Of a stretch of 64,000 nt of DNA, positions 9,497 through 18,824 are shown piece after piece; position 1 is the stretch's first letter; each line of letters opens with the position of its first letter. The notes beneath the pieces were generated by a model. The model ran no database searches. It had not been told where the DNA came from and was given only the letters and a program-made list of their open reading frames with translations. The translations under genes and the position numbers were made by a program. Origin of the DNA: Pseudonocardia endophytica (lineage in GTDB: Bacteria; Actinomycetota; Actinomycetes; Mycobacteriales; Pseudonocardiaceae); contig NZ_SMFZ01000002.1 of the NCBI RefSeq assembly GCF_004339565.1, positions 992,001 to 1,056,000 on the forward strand. Direction: 5' to 3'.

Positions 9497-11488
9497 CTAA
9501 ACCAGCGGCAGCCGCTTCGGCAGAGCGATCACGTGCGCCACGTTGTCCCACGGCAGGAGCCGGACGAAGTTGCGCTCGCCCCACCGGAACGTCTGGCCGG
9601 TGATCTCGTCGTGCACGTCGACGACGTCGGAGTAGCGCAGCCCGAGCGCCGGCATGTCCAGCGTGATCGTGCCCTGGTTCGCCTCGTGGGCGTTCAGGTT
9701 GACCACGACGAGCACCTGGTCGCCTGTGGACGGGTGCAGCTTCGAGTAGGCGAGCAGCTGGTCGTTGTCCACCTCGTGGATGTGGATCTCCCGCAGCTGT
9801 TGCAGCGCAGGGTGTTCGCGGCGGATCTCGTTGAGCTGCGTGAGGTACGGCTCGAGCGAGCGGCCCTGGTTGACGGCGCTGTGGAAGTCGCGCGGGCGCA
9901 GCTCGTACTTCTCCGAGTCGAGGTACTCCTCGGAGCCCTCCTTCACCGGCACGCCCTCGTAGAGCTCGAATCCGGAGTAGACACCCCAGGTCGGCGACAT
10001 CGTCGCGGCCAGCGTCGCCCGGATCGCGAACATTCCGGGCCCGCCGTGCTGCAGCGACTCGTGGAGGATGTCCGGGGTGTTCGTGAACAGGTTCGGGCGG
10101 CACTCGTCGGCGTGCTCGGCGTGCATGAGCGCGAACTCGGCCAGCTCCTCCTTCTCGGTCCGCCACGTGAAGTACGTGTAGGACTGGGTGAAGCCGAGCC
10201 GAGCCAGGCCGAACAGGCGGGCCGGGCGGGTGAACGCCTCGGCTAGGAACAGCACGTCCGGGTACTGCTTCTTGATCTCCCAGATCAACCAGTGCCAGAA
10301 GTTCGGCGGCTTCGTGTGCGGGTTGTCCACCCGGAAGATCCGGACGCCGTGCTCGACCCACGTCAACGCGACGCGCAGGCACTCGGCGTACAGGCCGGCC
10401 GGGTCGCGGTCGAAGTTCAGCGGGTAGATGTCCTGGTAGCGCTTCGGCGGGTTCTCGGCGTAGGCGATGCTCCCGTCGGGGCGGACGGTGAACCACTCCG
10501 GGTGCTGCGCGACCCACGGGTGGTCCGGCGCGCACTGCAGCGCGAAGTCCAGCGCGACCTCCATACCGAGCTCGTTCGTGCGCGCCACGAACGCGTCGAA
10601 GTCGTCGAAGTCGCCCAGCTCGGGGTCGATCGCGTCGTGCCCGCCCGCCGCGGAGCCGATCGCCCACGGGGAGCCGACGTCGCCCGGCTCGGCGTGCACG
10701 GAGTTGTTGCGGCCCTTGCGGTGCACCGTACCGACCGGGTGGATCGGCGGCAGGTAGACGACGTCGAAGCCCATCTTCGCGATGCGGTCGAGCTCCTTGG
10801 TCGCGGTGACGAACGTGCCGTGCACCGGACGCCCTGTCTCGTCGCGCCCGCCGGTGGAGCGGGGGAAGATCTCGTACCAGGATCCGAACAGCGCGCGCTC
10901 GCGGTCGGCCCACACGTCGCGCTCGGGCCCCTGGGTGATCAGCTCCCGGACCGGCCGCTCGGTCATGATCGCGACGACGGCCGGGAACAGCGCGGGTGCG
11001 ACACGCGCGCGCAGCGGCAGTGCGGTGTCCCGCAACGCGTTCGCGGCGCCCATCAGCAGGTCGCGCCGGTCCTTCTCGGACGGACGGCGACCGACGCGCT
11101 GCAGCAGGCGGGCGCCGGTCTCCAGGTCGTTGGCCAGCTCGTCGGGGGTCTGCCCGGCCTCGATCTTCTTCGTGACGGCGCTGCGCCACGTCGACCACGG
11201 GTCGCTCCAGGCGTCCACCCGGAACCGCCAGCGGCCCGTCGTCGTCGGCACGACCGAGGCGACGAACCGGTCCGTCCCGACGCCCTCGGGCTCCATCCGC
11301 ACGAACTGCGACTCGCCGGGCTCACCGTCGTCGCCGATCGGGGTCCAGACGACGTTGGCCGCGATCGCGTCGTGTCCCTCGCGCCACACCGTGGCGCGGA
11401 TCGGGACGACTTCGCCGACCACGGCCTTGCTCGGATCCCCGGTCTCCACGAACGGGGTCACGTCGTCGATTCCGAGCCGTCCCGTCAT
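9497..11488 (-). CDS. glgE: Alpha-1,4-glucan:maltose-1-phosphate maltosyltransferase
   Basis: GlgE extends alpha-1,4-glucan by two glucoses at a time using maltose 1-phosphate. The 663-residue protein has an N-terminal beta domain ([15 protein letters not shown]), an insertion helix bundle and a GH13 barrel. The nucleophile Asp is about residue 388 ([14 protein letters not shown]) and the acid Glu about 417 (FLAEAFTRP). The ATG at 11488 ([10 protein letters not shown]) fits the family start better than the in-frame ATG 9 bases upstream. It is divergent from glgP, the same arrangement as Rv1327c/Rv1328 in M. tuberculosis. Its substrate is supplied by the mak gene 5 kb away. Confidence 0.96.
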   Translation of the reverse strand: MTGRLGIDDVTPFVETGDPSKAVVGEVVPIRATVWREGHDAIAANVVWTPIGDDGEPGESQFVRMEPEGVGTDRFVASVVPTTTGRWRFRVDAWSDPWSTWRSAVTKKIEAGQTPDELANDLETGARLLQRVGRRPSEKDRRDLLMGAANALRDTALPLRARVAPALFPAVVAIMTERPVRELITQGPERDVWADRERALFGSWYEIFPRSTGGRDETGRPVHGTFVTATKELDRIAKMGFDVVYLPPIHPVGTVHRKGRNNSVHAEPGDVGSPWAIGSAAGGHDAIDPELGDFDDFDAFVARTNELGMEVALDFALQCAPDHPWVAQHPEWFTVRPDGSIAYAENPPKRYQDIYPLNFDRDPAGLYAECLRVALTWVEHGVRIFRVDNPHTKPPNFWHWLIWEIKKQYPDVLFLAEAFTRPARLFGLARLGFTQSYTYFTWRTEKEELAEFALMHAEHADECRPNLFTNTPDILHESLQHGGPGMFAIRATLAATMSPTWGVYSGFELYEGVPVKEGSEEYLDSEKYELRPRDFHSAVNQGRSLEPYLTQLNEIRREHPALQQLREIHIHEVDNDQLLAYSKLHPSTGDQVLVVVNLNAHEANQGTITLDMPALGLRYSDVVDVHDEITGQTFRWGERNFVRLLPWDNVAHVIALPKRLPLV

Positions 11489-11621
11489 CGGCCACACTCC
11501 CGGGGATTTCGCTGCTCAGCCACGTACCCGCCAACCGTACCGACACGCTGCCGGTCCGGCGCCCCGGGCAGGGCACCGCGTGTCGCGACGTCGCAGCTCG
11601 GCAACGATACAGTCCCGGCCC

Positions 11622-14165
11622 GTGAGAGCCCTGCGCCGTTTCACCGTCCGTGCCCAGCTGCCCGGCCCGCTCGCCCCGCTGCAGACGCTGGCCACGAACC
11701 TGCGCTGGACGTGGCACCCGGCGACCCGTGACCTGTTCGCCTCGCTGGACCCGGACGAATGGGCGCGGTGTGGCGAGGACCCGGTCCGGCTGCTCGGGGA
11801 GATCCCGACGAGCCGGCTCGACGAGCTCGCGGCCGACCCGGCGACCGTCGCGACGGTGCAGGAGCTGGCCGCCGACCTCGACGCCTACCTGACCGGCGAG
11901 CGCTGGTACCAGGAGCAGCACGCCGAGGGCCCGGACATGCCGTCCGCCGTCGCGTACTTCTCGATGGAGTTCGGCGTCTCCGAGGTGCTGCCGAACTACT
12001 CGGGCGGCCTGGGCGTACTGGCCGGCGACCACCTCAAGTCGGCGTCCGACCTGGGTGTGCCGCTGATCGCCGTCGGGCTCCTGTACCGGTCCGGGTACTT
12101 CCGCCAGTCGCTGTCGCTGGACGGCTGGCAGCTCGAGCACTACCCGGCGATCGACCCGCAGGGGCTGCCGCTGCAGCTGCTCACCGGCCAGGACGGCGAG
12201 CCCGTCCGGGTCGACGTCGCGATGCCGGACGAGCGCACGCTCACCGCGCGGATCTGGCAGGCGCAGGTCGGTCGGGTGCCGCTGCTGCTGCTCGACACCG
12301 ACATCGAGGAGAACGACGGCGATCTGCGCGGCATCACCGACCGCCTCTACGGCGGCGACCAGGACCACCGGATCTCCCAGGAGATCCTGATCGGGATCGG
12401 CGGGGTGCGTGCGGTCCGGGCGTACTGCGCGGCGACCGGGCACGCGACGCCGGAGGTGTTCCACACCAACGAGGGGCACGCCGGGTTCCTCGGCCTGGAG
12501 CGGATCCGCGAGCTGTGCACCGGCGACGCCGGCCTGGACTTCGACCAGGCGCTCGCCGCGGTCCGTGCCGGCACCGTGTTCACCACGCACACGCCGGTGC
12601 CGGCCGGCATCGACCGGTTCGGTGTCGGGCTCGTCCGGCGCTACCTCACCGACCGCCTGCTGCCCGGCCTGCCCGCGGACCGGCTGCTCGCGCTCGGCTC
12701 CGAGGACGACCCGGAGATGTTCAACATGGCGCACATGGGCCTGCGCCTGGCCCAGCGCGCCAACGGCGTCTCGCGGCTGCACGGCGCCGTGTCCCGCGGG
12801 ATGTTCGGCGGCCTGTGGAGCGGTTTCGACGCCGACGAGGTCCCGATCGGCTCGGTCACCAACGGCGTCCACGGCCACACCTGGGAGGCCCGCGAGATCA
12901 CCGACCTGCTCGGCGACCCGACGCCCGGCGGCGGCCGGCACGAGCTACAGGTCTCGCCGTCCGACGTGGACGACGCGACGCTCTGGGCGCTGCGCAACAC
13001 GCTGCGGTCCCGGCTGGTCGACGAGGTGCGACGGCGGGTGCGCGCGGCATGGCTGGAGCGCGGCGCCTCGACGCCGGAGCTCGGCTGGACCGACCACGTC
13101 TTCGACCGTGACGTGCTCACGGTCGGCTTCGCCCGCCGGGTGCCGACCTACAAGCGCCTGACGCTGATGCTGCGCGACACCGAGCGCCTGCGCGGGCTGC
13201 TGCTCGACCCGAACCGGCCGGTCCAGCTCGTCGTGGCCGGCAAGTCGCACCCCGCCGACGACGGCGGCAAGGCCCTGATCCAGCAGATCGTGCGGTTCGC
13301 CGACGACGCGGGCGTCCGGCACCGGATCGTCTTCCTCCCCGACTACGACATGTCGATGGCCCGCTACCTGTACTGGGGCTGCGACGTCTGGCTGAACAAC
13401 CCGCTCCGCCCGCTCGAGGCGTGCGGCACGTCCGGCATGAAGTCCGCGCTCAACGGCGGGCTCAACCTGTCCATCCGCGACGGCTGGTGGGACGAGCTCT
13501 ACGACGGCGCCAACGGCTGGGCGATTCCCACCGCGGACGGCGTCGAGGACCCGGCCCGGCGTGACGACCTGGAGGCGAACGCGCTCTACGAGCTGATCGC
13601 CACGCAGGTCGCGCCCGCGTTCTACGACCGGTCGGCCGGCGTCCCGACCCGCTGGGTCGAGCTCGTCCGGCACACGCTGTCCACGCTGCGTCCCCAGGTG
13701 CAGGCGAACCGGATGGTGCGCGAGTACGTCGAGGACTGGTACGTGCCGGCCGCGGCCGCCGCGAGCCGGGTGTCCGCCGACGGCTACGCGGCCGCCCGCG
13801 ACATCGCCGAGTACCGTGCCCGGCTCAACTCGGCGTGGACGAAGCTGCAGGTCACGGGCGTCGATGCGTCGGGTCTGCCGGACACCCCGGTGGTCGGCTC
13901 ACCGATGACGGTCCGGGCGACCGTCGACCTCGCCGGGCTGGACCCGTCGGACGTGACGGTCGAGGCCGTCGTCGGGCGGGTGGACGACACCGACGAGCTC
14001 GCCGAGCCGACCACGATGGCGATGAACCACCGCGGGGGAGAGGCGTGGGAGGCCGTCGTGCCGCTGCCGCACGCCGGGCTGACCGGCTACACGGTGCGGG
14101 TGCTCCCGCGGCACGAGCACCTGGCGTCGTCGGCGGAGCTGGGGCGGATCGTCCTGGCCGGGTAG
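11622..14165 (+). CDS. glgP: Alpha-glucan phosphorylase
   Basis: Releases glucose 1-phosphate from the non-reducing ends of glycogen; PLP-dependent. The 847-residue length and the N-terminal DUF3417-like segment (LQTLATNLRWTWHPATRDLF) identify the actinobacterial alpha-glucan family phosphorylase. The PLP lysine is in GTSGMKSALNGG (K607). Other blocks are YFSMEFGVSEVLPNYSGGLG and FARRVPTYKR. Start is GTG 11622. A divergent promoter region of about 130 bases is shared with glgE, so synthesis and breakdown of glucan may be controlled together. Confidence 0.95.
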   Translation: MRALRRFTVRAQLPGPLAPLQTLATNLRWTWHPATRDLFASLDPDEWARCGEDPVRLLGEIPTSRLDELAADPATVATVQELAADLDAYLTGERWYQEQHAEGPDMPSAVAYFSMEFGVSEVLPNYSGGLGVLAGDHLKSASDLGVPLIAVGLLYRSGYFRQSLSLDGWQLEHYPAIDPQGLPLQLLTGQDGEPVRVDVAMPDERTLTARIWQAQVGRVPLLLLDTDIEENDGDLRGITDRLYGGDQDHRISQEILIGIGGVRAVRAYCAATGHATPEVFHTNEGHAGFLGLERIRELCTGDAGLDFDQALAAVRAGTVFTTHTPVPAGIDRFGVGLVRRYLTDRLLPGLPADRLLALGSEDDPEMFNMAHMGLRLAQRANGVSRLHGAVSRGMFGGLWSGFDADEVPIGSVTNGVHGHTWEAREITDLLGDPTPGGGRHELQVSPSDVDDATLWALRNTLRSRLVDEVRRRVRAAWLERGASTPELGWTDHVFDRDVLTVGFARRVPTYKRLTLMLRDTERLRGLLLDPNRPVQLVVAGKSHPADDGGKALIQQIVRFADDAGVRHRIVFLPDYDMSMARYLYWGCDVWLNNPLRPLEACGTSGMKSALNGGLNLSIRDGWWDELYDGANGWAIPTADGVEDPARRDDLEANALYELIATQVAPAFYDRSAGVPTRWVELVRHTLSTLRPQVQANRMVREYVEDWYVPAAAAASRVSADGYAAARDIAEYRARLNSAWTKLQVTGVDASGLPDTPVVGSPMTVRATVDLAGLDPSDVTVEAVVGRVDDTDELAEPTTMAMNHRGGEAWEAVVPLPHAGLTGYTVRVLPRHEHLASSAELGRIVLAG

Positions 14166-14183
14166 ACGGTCGGCGGGGGCGGC

Positions 14184-14435
14184 TCAGCCCCCGCCGCAGC
14201 ACCCTCCGCCGCAGCAGCCGCCGCCACCTCCGGCCGGGGCCATCGCGGGCCGGGGCATCCCGCCGCCACCCGAGCGACCGCCGAGCGACACGGTCGACAG
14301 CAGCTTCACGGTGTCGGCGTGCCCGAGCGGGCAGGCTGCCGGCTCGCTCGAAGCCTGCATCGGGCGGTCGACCTCGAACGTCGCCGGTTCGCCCATCGTG
14401 GCGCAGTCCCGGCAGCGGAACTCGTAGCGCGGCAT
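14184..14435 (-). CDS. FmdB-type zinc ribbon protein with Gly/Cys-rich tail
   Basis: An 83-residue protein starting MPRYEFRCRDCATMG. The CRDC and later CPLGH motif form the small zinc ribbon of the FmdB/CxxC putative regulatory family. After about residue 55 it turns into Gly-rich sequence ending in two CCGGG units (CCGGGCCGGG), an added possible metal-binding tail. The ATG at 14435 is chosen because the homologous region begins there; an upstream in-frame ATG adds 16 unconserved residues. Convergent with glgP. Function unknown. Confidence 0.72.
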   Translation of the reverse strand: MPRYEFRCRDCATMGEPATFEVDRPMQASSEPAACPLGHADTVKLLSTVSLGGRSGGGGMPRPAMAPAGGGGGCCGGGCCGGG

Positions 14436-14588
14436 GGGGGGAGCGTACGCCGACTCCGCGCCCCGCGGACCCGTCGACGTCACCTCCGGGACGACGTCCG
14501 GGTTCTCCTCGATCCGGCGGCACCATGCGCGTTCCTACGGTCGGTCGAGGCCCGCGGGACCGGCGGGCCGCGGCCGGAGGAGGAACTG

Positions 14589-15197
14589 GTGGGGGAAGCG
14601 ATCCTGACGCTCGCGGCGTCGCCGTGGGTGCTGCCGCTGCTGTTCGTGCTGTGCACCGTGGACGGGTTCTTCCCGCCGGTGCCGAGCGAGTCGGTGGTGA
14701 TCGCGTTGGCCGCGACGTCCGTGACCGGGCACGGCCCGCCGCTCGCGGCGGTCGTCGCCGTGGCCGCTCTCGGCGCCCACGTCGGTGACCTGATCGCGTA
14801 CCGGATCGGCACCAGGGTCCCGTTGACCCGGATCCCGTGGCTGCGAGGTGAGCGGGCGGCGCGGGCCACCGAGCGGCTCGCGTCGCTGCTGCGCCGTCGG
14901 GGTGCGGCCCTGATCGTCGGCGCCCGCTACGTGCCGGTCGGGAGGGTCGCGGTGTCGATGACCGCGGGCGCGACCGGCTACCCGTGGCGCCGGTTCGTCG
15001 CCGTGGCCGTCCTGGCCGCCGCGTCCTGGTCCGGCTACTCGGTCCTGATCGGTCTCGCCGCCGGGACCGCACTCGGGTCGAACCCGCTGCTCGCGGCCGG
15101 TGTCGGCGTCGGGGTCGGGCTGTCCCTCGGTGTCGGGGTCGACGCCGTCGTGCGCCGGATCGAGGCCCGGAGGGCCAGGGATCGCGTGCCGGTCTGA
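14589..15197 (+). CDS. DedA/VTT-domain membrane protein
   Basis: A 202-residue integral membrane protein of the DedA (SNARE-associated/VTT) family, which in characterised members flips undecaprenyl phosphate or phospholipid. The family block DGFFPPVPSE is present after the first helix, and the R-x-x-P-x-x-R segment (ARYVPVGRVAVSMTAG) in the second half. Four to five hydrophobic stretches follow. Start GTG 14589 is chosen for the strong GGAGGAGG just upstream. Upstream in-frame extension is hydrophilic and unlikely to be translated. Confidence 0.85.
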   Translation: MGEAILTLAASPWVLPLLFVLCTVDGFFPPVPSESVVIALAATSVTGHGPPLAAVVAVAALGAHVGDLIAYRIGTRVPLTRIPWLRGERAARATERLASLLRRRGAALIVGARYVPVGRVAVSMTAGATGYPWRRFVAVAVLAAASWSGYSVLIGLAAGTALGSNPLLAAGVGVGVGLSLGVGVDAVVRRIEARRARDRVPV

Positions 15198-15204
15198 ACG
15201 GGGG

Positions 15205-15503
15205 TCACGACCGCCTGCGACCGGCCGACGACTCCCGCCGGATCTCGTCGGTCGCCTTCCGGAATGCGGGGGCGGCGCGCGCGAAGAAGTCGAACAGGAC
15301 GGCCTGCTCGGCCGTCGAGAACTCCGCGAACACCGCGCCGACCGACTCGCGTGCCGGGCCGACCAGGTCGTCCACCTCGTCCCGCGCCGCCGGGGACGCC
15401 ACCCGTTCGACGAGCACGCGCCGCCGGTCGGCGGGGTCGGGGACCCGGCGCACCCGCCCCGCCCGCTCCAGCCTGTCGATCATCCGGGTGGCCGCGCCCG
15501 CCT
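15205..15503 (-). pseudogene. MarR-family regulator, N-terminus missing
   Basis: The minus-strand frame from about 15503 to the stop at 15205 encodes the second half of a MarR winged-helix regulator: recognition-helix and wing segment ATRMIDRLERAGRVRRVPDP, DRR, then the C-terminal dimer helices (EFSTAEQAVLFDFFARAAPAF). The N-terminal helices are absent: upstream the frame runs into the antisense of the plus-strand DUF4440/SnoaL gene. The break lies exactly at that gene's ribosome-binding site, as expected for a deletion that fused the two loci. Confidence 0.7.
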
Positions 15504-15517
15504 TACAGGAGGATCCG

Positions 15518-15946
15518 ATGACCGACGAGCAGGACGTCCGGGCCGTGCTGGCCGATCTCGTCGACGCGTGGGGGCGGCACGACGCCGACGCGTACGGCGC
15601 GCTGTTCACCGAGGACGCGACGTACACGACGTTCGTCGGCACGCTGTACCGCGGCCGCGAGGCGATCGCGGAGTGCCACCGCGCGCTGTGGTCGTCGTTC
15701 CTCAAGGGCACGTCGCTGGCCGACGAGCGGATCGAGGTGCGCTTCCTGAGCTCCGACGTCGCCGTCGTCACCTCGCGTGGCGACGTCGTGAAGGGGCGTC
15801 GCCGCAAGCCGCCGGGCAAGGCCCAGACCTACACCGTGGTGCGGACCGACGACGGCTGGCGGGTCGCGGCGTTCCAGAACACGAAGCGCCGCCCGCTGCT
15901 GGAGACGATCTCCGCGCGCCTGCAGCCGGCCACCGCGCCGTCGTAG
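15518..15946 (+). CDS. SgcJ/EcaC-like SnoaL-fold protein (DUF4440 type)
   Basis: A 142-residue NTF2/SnoaL-fold protein. The pattern VLADLVDAWGRHDADAYGALF, then FTEDATYTTFVGT, and a late DGWRVAAFQNT is typical of the SgcJ/EcaC group, named after tailoring-gene neighbours but mostly of unknown function. The ATG at 15518 is preceded by AGGAGG at 15507-15512. It lies head to head with the truncated MarR gene; an intact version may once have controlled it. Convergent with glgX. Confidence 0.8.
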   Translation: MTDEQDVRAVLADLVDAWGRHDADAYGALFTEDATYTTFVGTLYRGREAIAECHRALWSSFLKGTSLADERIEVRFLSSDVAVVTSRGDVVKGRRRKPPGKAQTYTVVRTDDGWRVAAFQNTKRRPLLETISARLQPATAPS

Positions 15947-15947
15947 G

Positions 15948-17966
15948 TCAGGTGCTGCGCAGCAACAGGACCGAGCGCGGCGGGAGGGGCACCGTCGTGC
16001 CGGGTTCGACGGGGGACGGGTCGGCCGGGAGCCCGTCGGACGTCGTCGTATCCAGGACCGGCTCGAAGCCGTGGTCGGTCGGCAGCGCGCAGTCCACCGG
16101 GCCCGGGCCCGCGTGCATCATCAGCAGCCAGTAGTCGGCCAGCAGGACGACGAGCGTGCGCATGCCGCCGTCGTGCCAGTCACCGTCCTGCATCGGGCGC
16201 CCCGACGGGTGCCACCACAGCACCTCGCCCTCGACGTAGAACTGGTCGCGGTGCAGCACCGGTGACTCGCGGCGCAGGGCGGCGACCCGCGCCGTGAACG
16301 CCGTCAGCGCCTCCGATTCCGATGTGGACGCCCAGTCCACCCAGGAAGTCTCGTCGTCACGGCAGTAGGCGTTGTTGTTGCCGCCCTGGGTCCGCCAGCG
16401 CTCGTCGCCGCCGAGCAGCATCGGCGTGCCGATCGACAGCAGCAGCGTGGCCAGCATCGCCCGTGCCGTGCCGAGCCGGTCGGAGAGCACCACCGGGTCG
16501 TCGGTGTCGCCCTCGACGCCGAAGTTCTGCGAGCGGTTGTCGTCGGTGCCGTCGCGGTTGTCCTCGCCGTTGCCCTCGTTGTGCTTGTGCTCGTAGGAGA
16601 CGAGGTCGCGCAGCGTGAACCCGTCGTGCGCGGTGACGAAGTTGACCGAGGCCCACGGACGCCGTCCGGAGTCCCGGTAGAGGTCGGAGCTGCCGGTCAA
16701 CCGTGACGCCAGCTCCGCGACACCGCCCTGACCGCGCCAGAAGTCACGCACGGCGTCCCGGTAGCGGCCGTTCCACTCCGACCACGCCACGGGGAAGCCG
16801 CCGACCCGGTAACCCTCGCCCGTCGCGTCCCACGGCTCGGCGATCAGCTTGCACCTGGACAGCGTCGGGTCCTGCGCGATGGCCGTGAGCAGCGCCGAGT
16901 CCGGCGAGAACGGGCCGGAGCGCGGCCGGCCGAGCACCGAGGCGAGATCGACGCGGAACCCGTCGACGCCGTACGCGAGCACCCAGTGCCGCAGCGCGTC
17001 GCAGACCAGCCGGATCACGGTCGGCGAGCCGGCGTCGAGCGTGTTGCCGGTGCCGGTGATGTCCGCGTCGCGACCGTTGCCGCCGAGCGAGTAGTAGGCG
17101 GGCGCGTCCAGGCCGCGGAAGGAGAGCGTCGTGCCCCCGACGCCACCCTCGCACGTGTGGTTCGGAACGATGTCGAGGATCACCTCGATCCCGGCCGCGT
17201 GCAGCGTGTCCACCATGGACCGGAACTCGGTGCACTCCTGACCGGGCACGCTCGCGTAGCCGGCGTGCGGGGCGAGGAACCCGAGCGTCGAGTAGCCCCA
17301 GTAGTTCACGGCGCCGCGCTCGAGCAGCGGCGGCTCGTCGGCGATCGCGGTCACCGGCAGCAGCTCGACGGCCGTCACGCCGATCCTCGCCAGGTGCTCG
17401 ACGACGGCCGGGTGCGCCAGCCCCCGGTACGTGCCGCGGTCCTGCGGCGGCACCTCGGGGTGGCGCAGCGTGTAGCCGCGCACGTGCAGCTCCTGGATCA
17501 CCGTGTCGGACCACGGGACGTCCGGGCGGGGCGGCAACCCGCCGTCGTCGAACTCCGTGACGACCGAGAGCGGGACGTGTCCGAGCGAGTCGACCGTGCT
17601 GGGCTCGCCGGACATCGGGTCGCCGGACCAGCCGCGCGCCGCGACGAAGTCGGTGACCCGTCCGGTGATCCGCTTCGCGTACGGGTCGACGAGGATCTTG
17701 TGCGGGTTCGCGCGCACGCCCTGCCACGGCCGGTAGGGGCCGTGCACCCGGAAGCCGTACCGCTGACCGGGACGGACGCCGCGCAGGTACCCGTGCCAGA
17801 CGCCGAACGTGTGCTCGCCGAGCTCGACGCGCTTCTCGGTCAGGTCTCCGTCGACCCCGTCGGCTCCGTCGACCAGGCACACCTCGACGATCTCGGCGCT
17901 GGTCGTGGCGACGGCGAAGCGGGTGCCGTGCTCGTCGGGGTGGGCACCGAGCGGGAAGACAGGCAC
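15948..17966 (-). CDS. glgX: Glycogen debranching enzyme (isoamylase type)
   Basis: Hydrolyses alpha-1,6 branches left after phosphorylase trimming. The 672-residue protein has an N-terminal CBM48-like domain and a GH13_11 barrel: NYWGYSTLGFLAPHAGYA, nucleophile D340 in GFRVDLASV, acid E377 in LIAEPWDA, and FVTAHDGFTLRDLVSYEHK. Start GTG 17966 is chosen because the family begins with the PVFPLGAHPDEHGTRFAV block; the longer frame overlaps the divergent ABC gene. It completes a glgB, glgE, glgP, glgX set within 18 kb. Confidence 0.93.
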   Translation of the reverse strand: MPVFPLGAHPDEHGTRFAVATTSAEIVEVCLVDGADGVDGDLTEKRVELGEHTFGVWHGYLRGVRPGQRYGFRVHGPYRPWQGVRANPHKILVDPYAKRITGRVTDFVAARGWSGDPMSGEPSTVDSLGHVPLSVVTEFDDGGLPPRPDVPWSDTVIQELHVRGYTLRHPEVPPQDRGTYRGLAHPAVVEHLARIGVTAVELLPVTAIADEPPLLERGAVNYWGYSTLGFLAPHAGYASVPGQECTEFRSMVDTLHAAGIEVILDIVPNHTCEGGVGGTTLSFRGLDAPAYYSLGGNGRDADITGTGNTLDAGSPTVIRLVCDALRHWVLAYGVDGFRVDLASVLGRPRSGPFSPDSALLTAIAQDPTLSRCKLIAEPWDATGEGYRVGGFPVAWSEWNGRYRDAVRDFWRGQGGVAELASRLTGSSDLYRDSGRRPWASVNFVTAHDGFTLRDLVSYEHKHNEGNGEDNRDGTDDNRSQNFGVEGDTDDPVVLSDRLGTARAMLATLLLSIGTPMLLGGDERWRTQGGNNNAYCRDDETSWVDWASTSESEALTAFTARVAALRRESPVLHRDQFYVEGEVLWWHPSGRPMQDGDWHDGGMRTLVVLLADYWLLMMHAGPGPVDCALPTDHGFEPVLDTTTSDGLPADPSPVEPGTTVPLPPRSVLLLRST

Positions 17967-17986
17967 GATCGGCCAGGATAGGGGTC

Positions 17987-18823
17987 GTGACCACACCCGG
18001 AACCCCTGCCGAGCCCGGCGTCACACCGATCGACTCCGAGGACCTGGTGATCGGCATGGACGGCGCCACCGTCCGTCGCGGCACCACGACCCTGCTCGAC
18101 GCCGTCGACTGGCGCGTCGAGCTCGACGAGCGCTGGGTGGTCCTCGGCCCGAACGGCGCGGGCAAGACGACGCTGCTGCGCCTGGCCGGGGCCGAGCTGC
18201 ACCCGACGTCCGGGGCCGTGCGGATCCTCGGCGAGCGGATGGGCCGGGTGAACGTGTTCGAGCTGCGCCCGCGGATCGGGCTCACCTCGGCCAACCTCGG
18301 GATCCGGATCCCCGGCGACGAGATCGTCTCCGACGTCGTCGTCTCGGCCGGGTACGGCGTGCTCGGCCGGTGGCGCGAGGACTACGAGAACGAGGACACC
18401 GACCGCGCGAAGCAGCTGCTCGACGCGCTCGGCATGGGGCGGCTCGCCGACCGGGCGTACCACACGCTGTCCGAGGGGGAGCGCAAGCGGACGCTGATCG
18501 CCCGCGCCCTGATGACCGATCCCGAGCTGCTGCTGCTCGACGAGCCGGCGGCCGGCCTGGACCTGGGTGGTCGCGAGGATCTGGTGTCCCGGCTGTCGAC
18601 GCTGGCCAACGACCCGGAGGCGCCCGCGTCGGTGCTGGTCACGCACCACGTCGAGGAGATCCCGCCCGGGTACTCGCACGGCATGCTGCTGCGCGGCGGC
18701 ACGGTGGTCGCGGCCGGGCTGCTGGACGACGTGCTCACCGACGAGACGCTGTCCGAGACGTTCGGCCTCCCGCTGACCGTCGGGCGTCGCCGGGGTCGCT
18801 TCGCCGCCTGGCGCAGCGACTGA
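17987..18823 (+). CDS. ABC transporter ATP-binding protein
   Basis: A 278-residue single-domain ATPase with Walker A GPNGAGKTT (54-62), signature LSEGERKR (161-168) and Walker B LLLLDEP (D185, E186), followed by a switch His in THHVEEI. No permease or binding protein is adjacent. THHVEEI and the LSEGE signature resemble the YlmA/ModF-like group of stand-alone or molybdate-type ATPases, but the substrate cannot be read from the sequence. Start GTG 17987 is only 20 bases from the divergent glgX start. Confidence 0.88.
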   Translation: MTTPGTPAEPGVTPIDSEDLVIGMDGATVRRGTTTLLDAVDWRVELDERWVVLGPNGAGKTTLLRLAGAELHPTSGAVRILGERMGRVNVFELRPRIGLTSANLGIRIPGDEIVSDVVVSAGYGVLGRWREDYENEDTDRAKQLLDALGMGRLADRAYHTLSEGERKRTLIARALMTDPELLLLDEPAAGLDLGGREDLVSRLSTLANDPEAPASVLVTHHVEEIPPGYSHGMLLRGGTVVAAGLLDDVLTDETLSETFGLPLTVGRRRGRFAAWRSD

Positions 18824-18824
18824 G

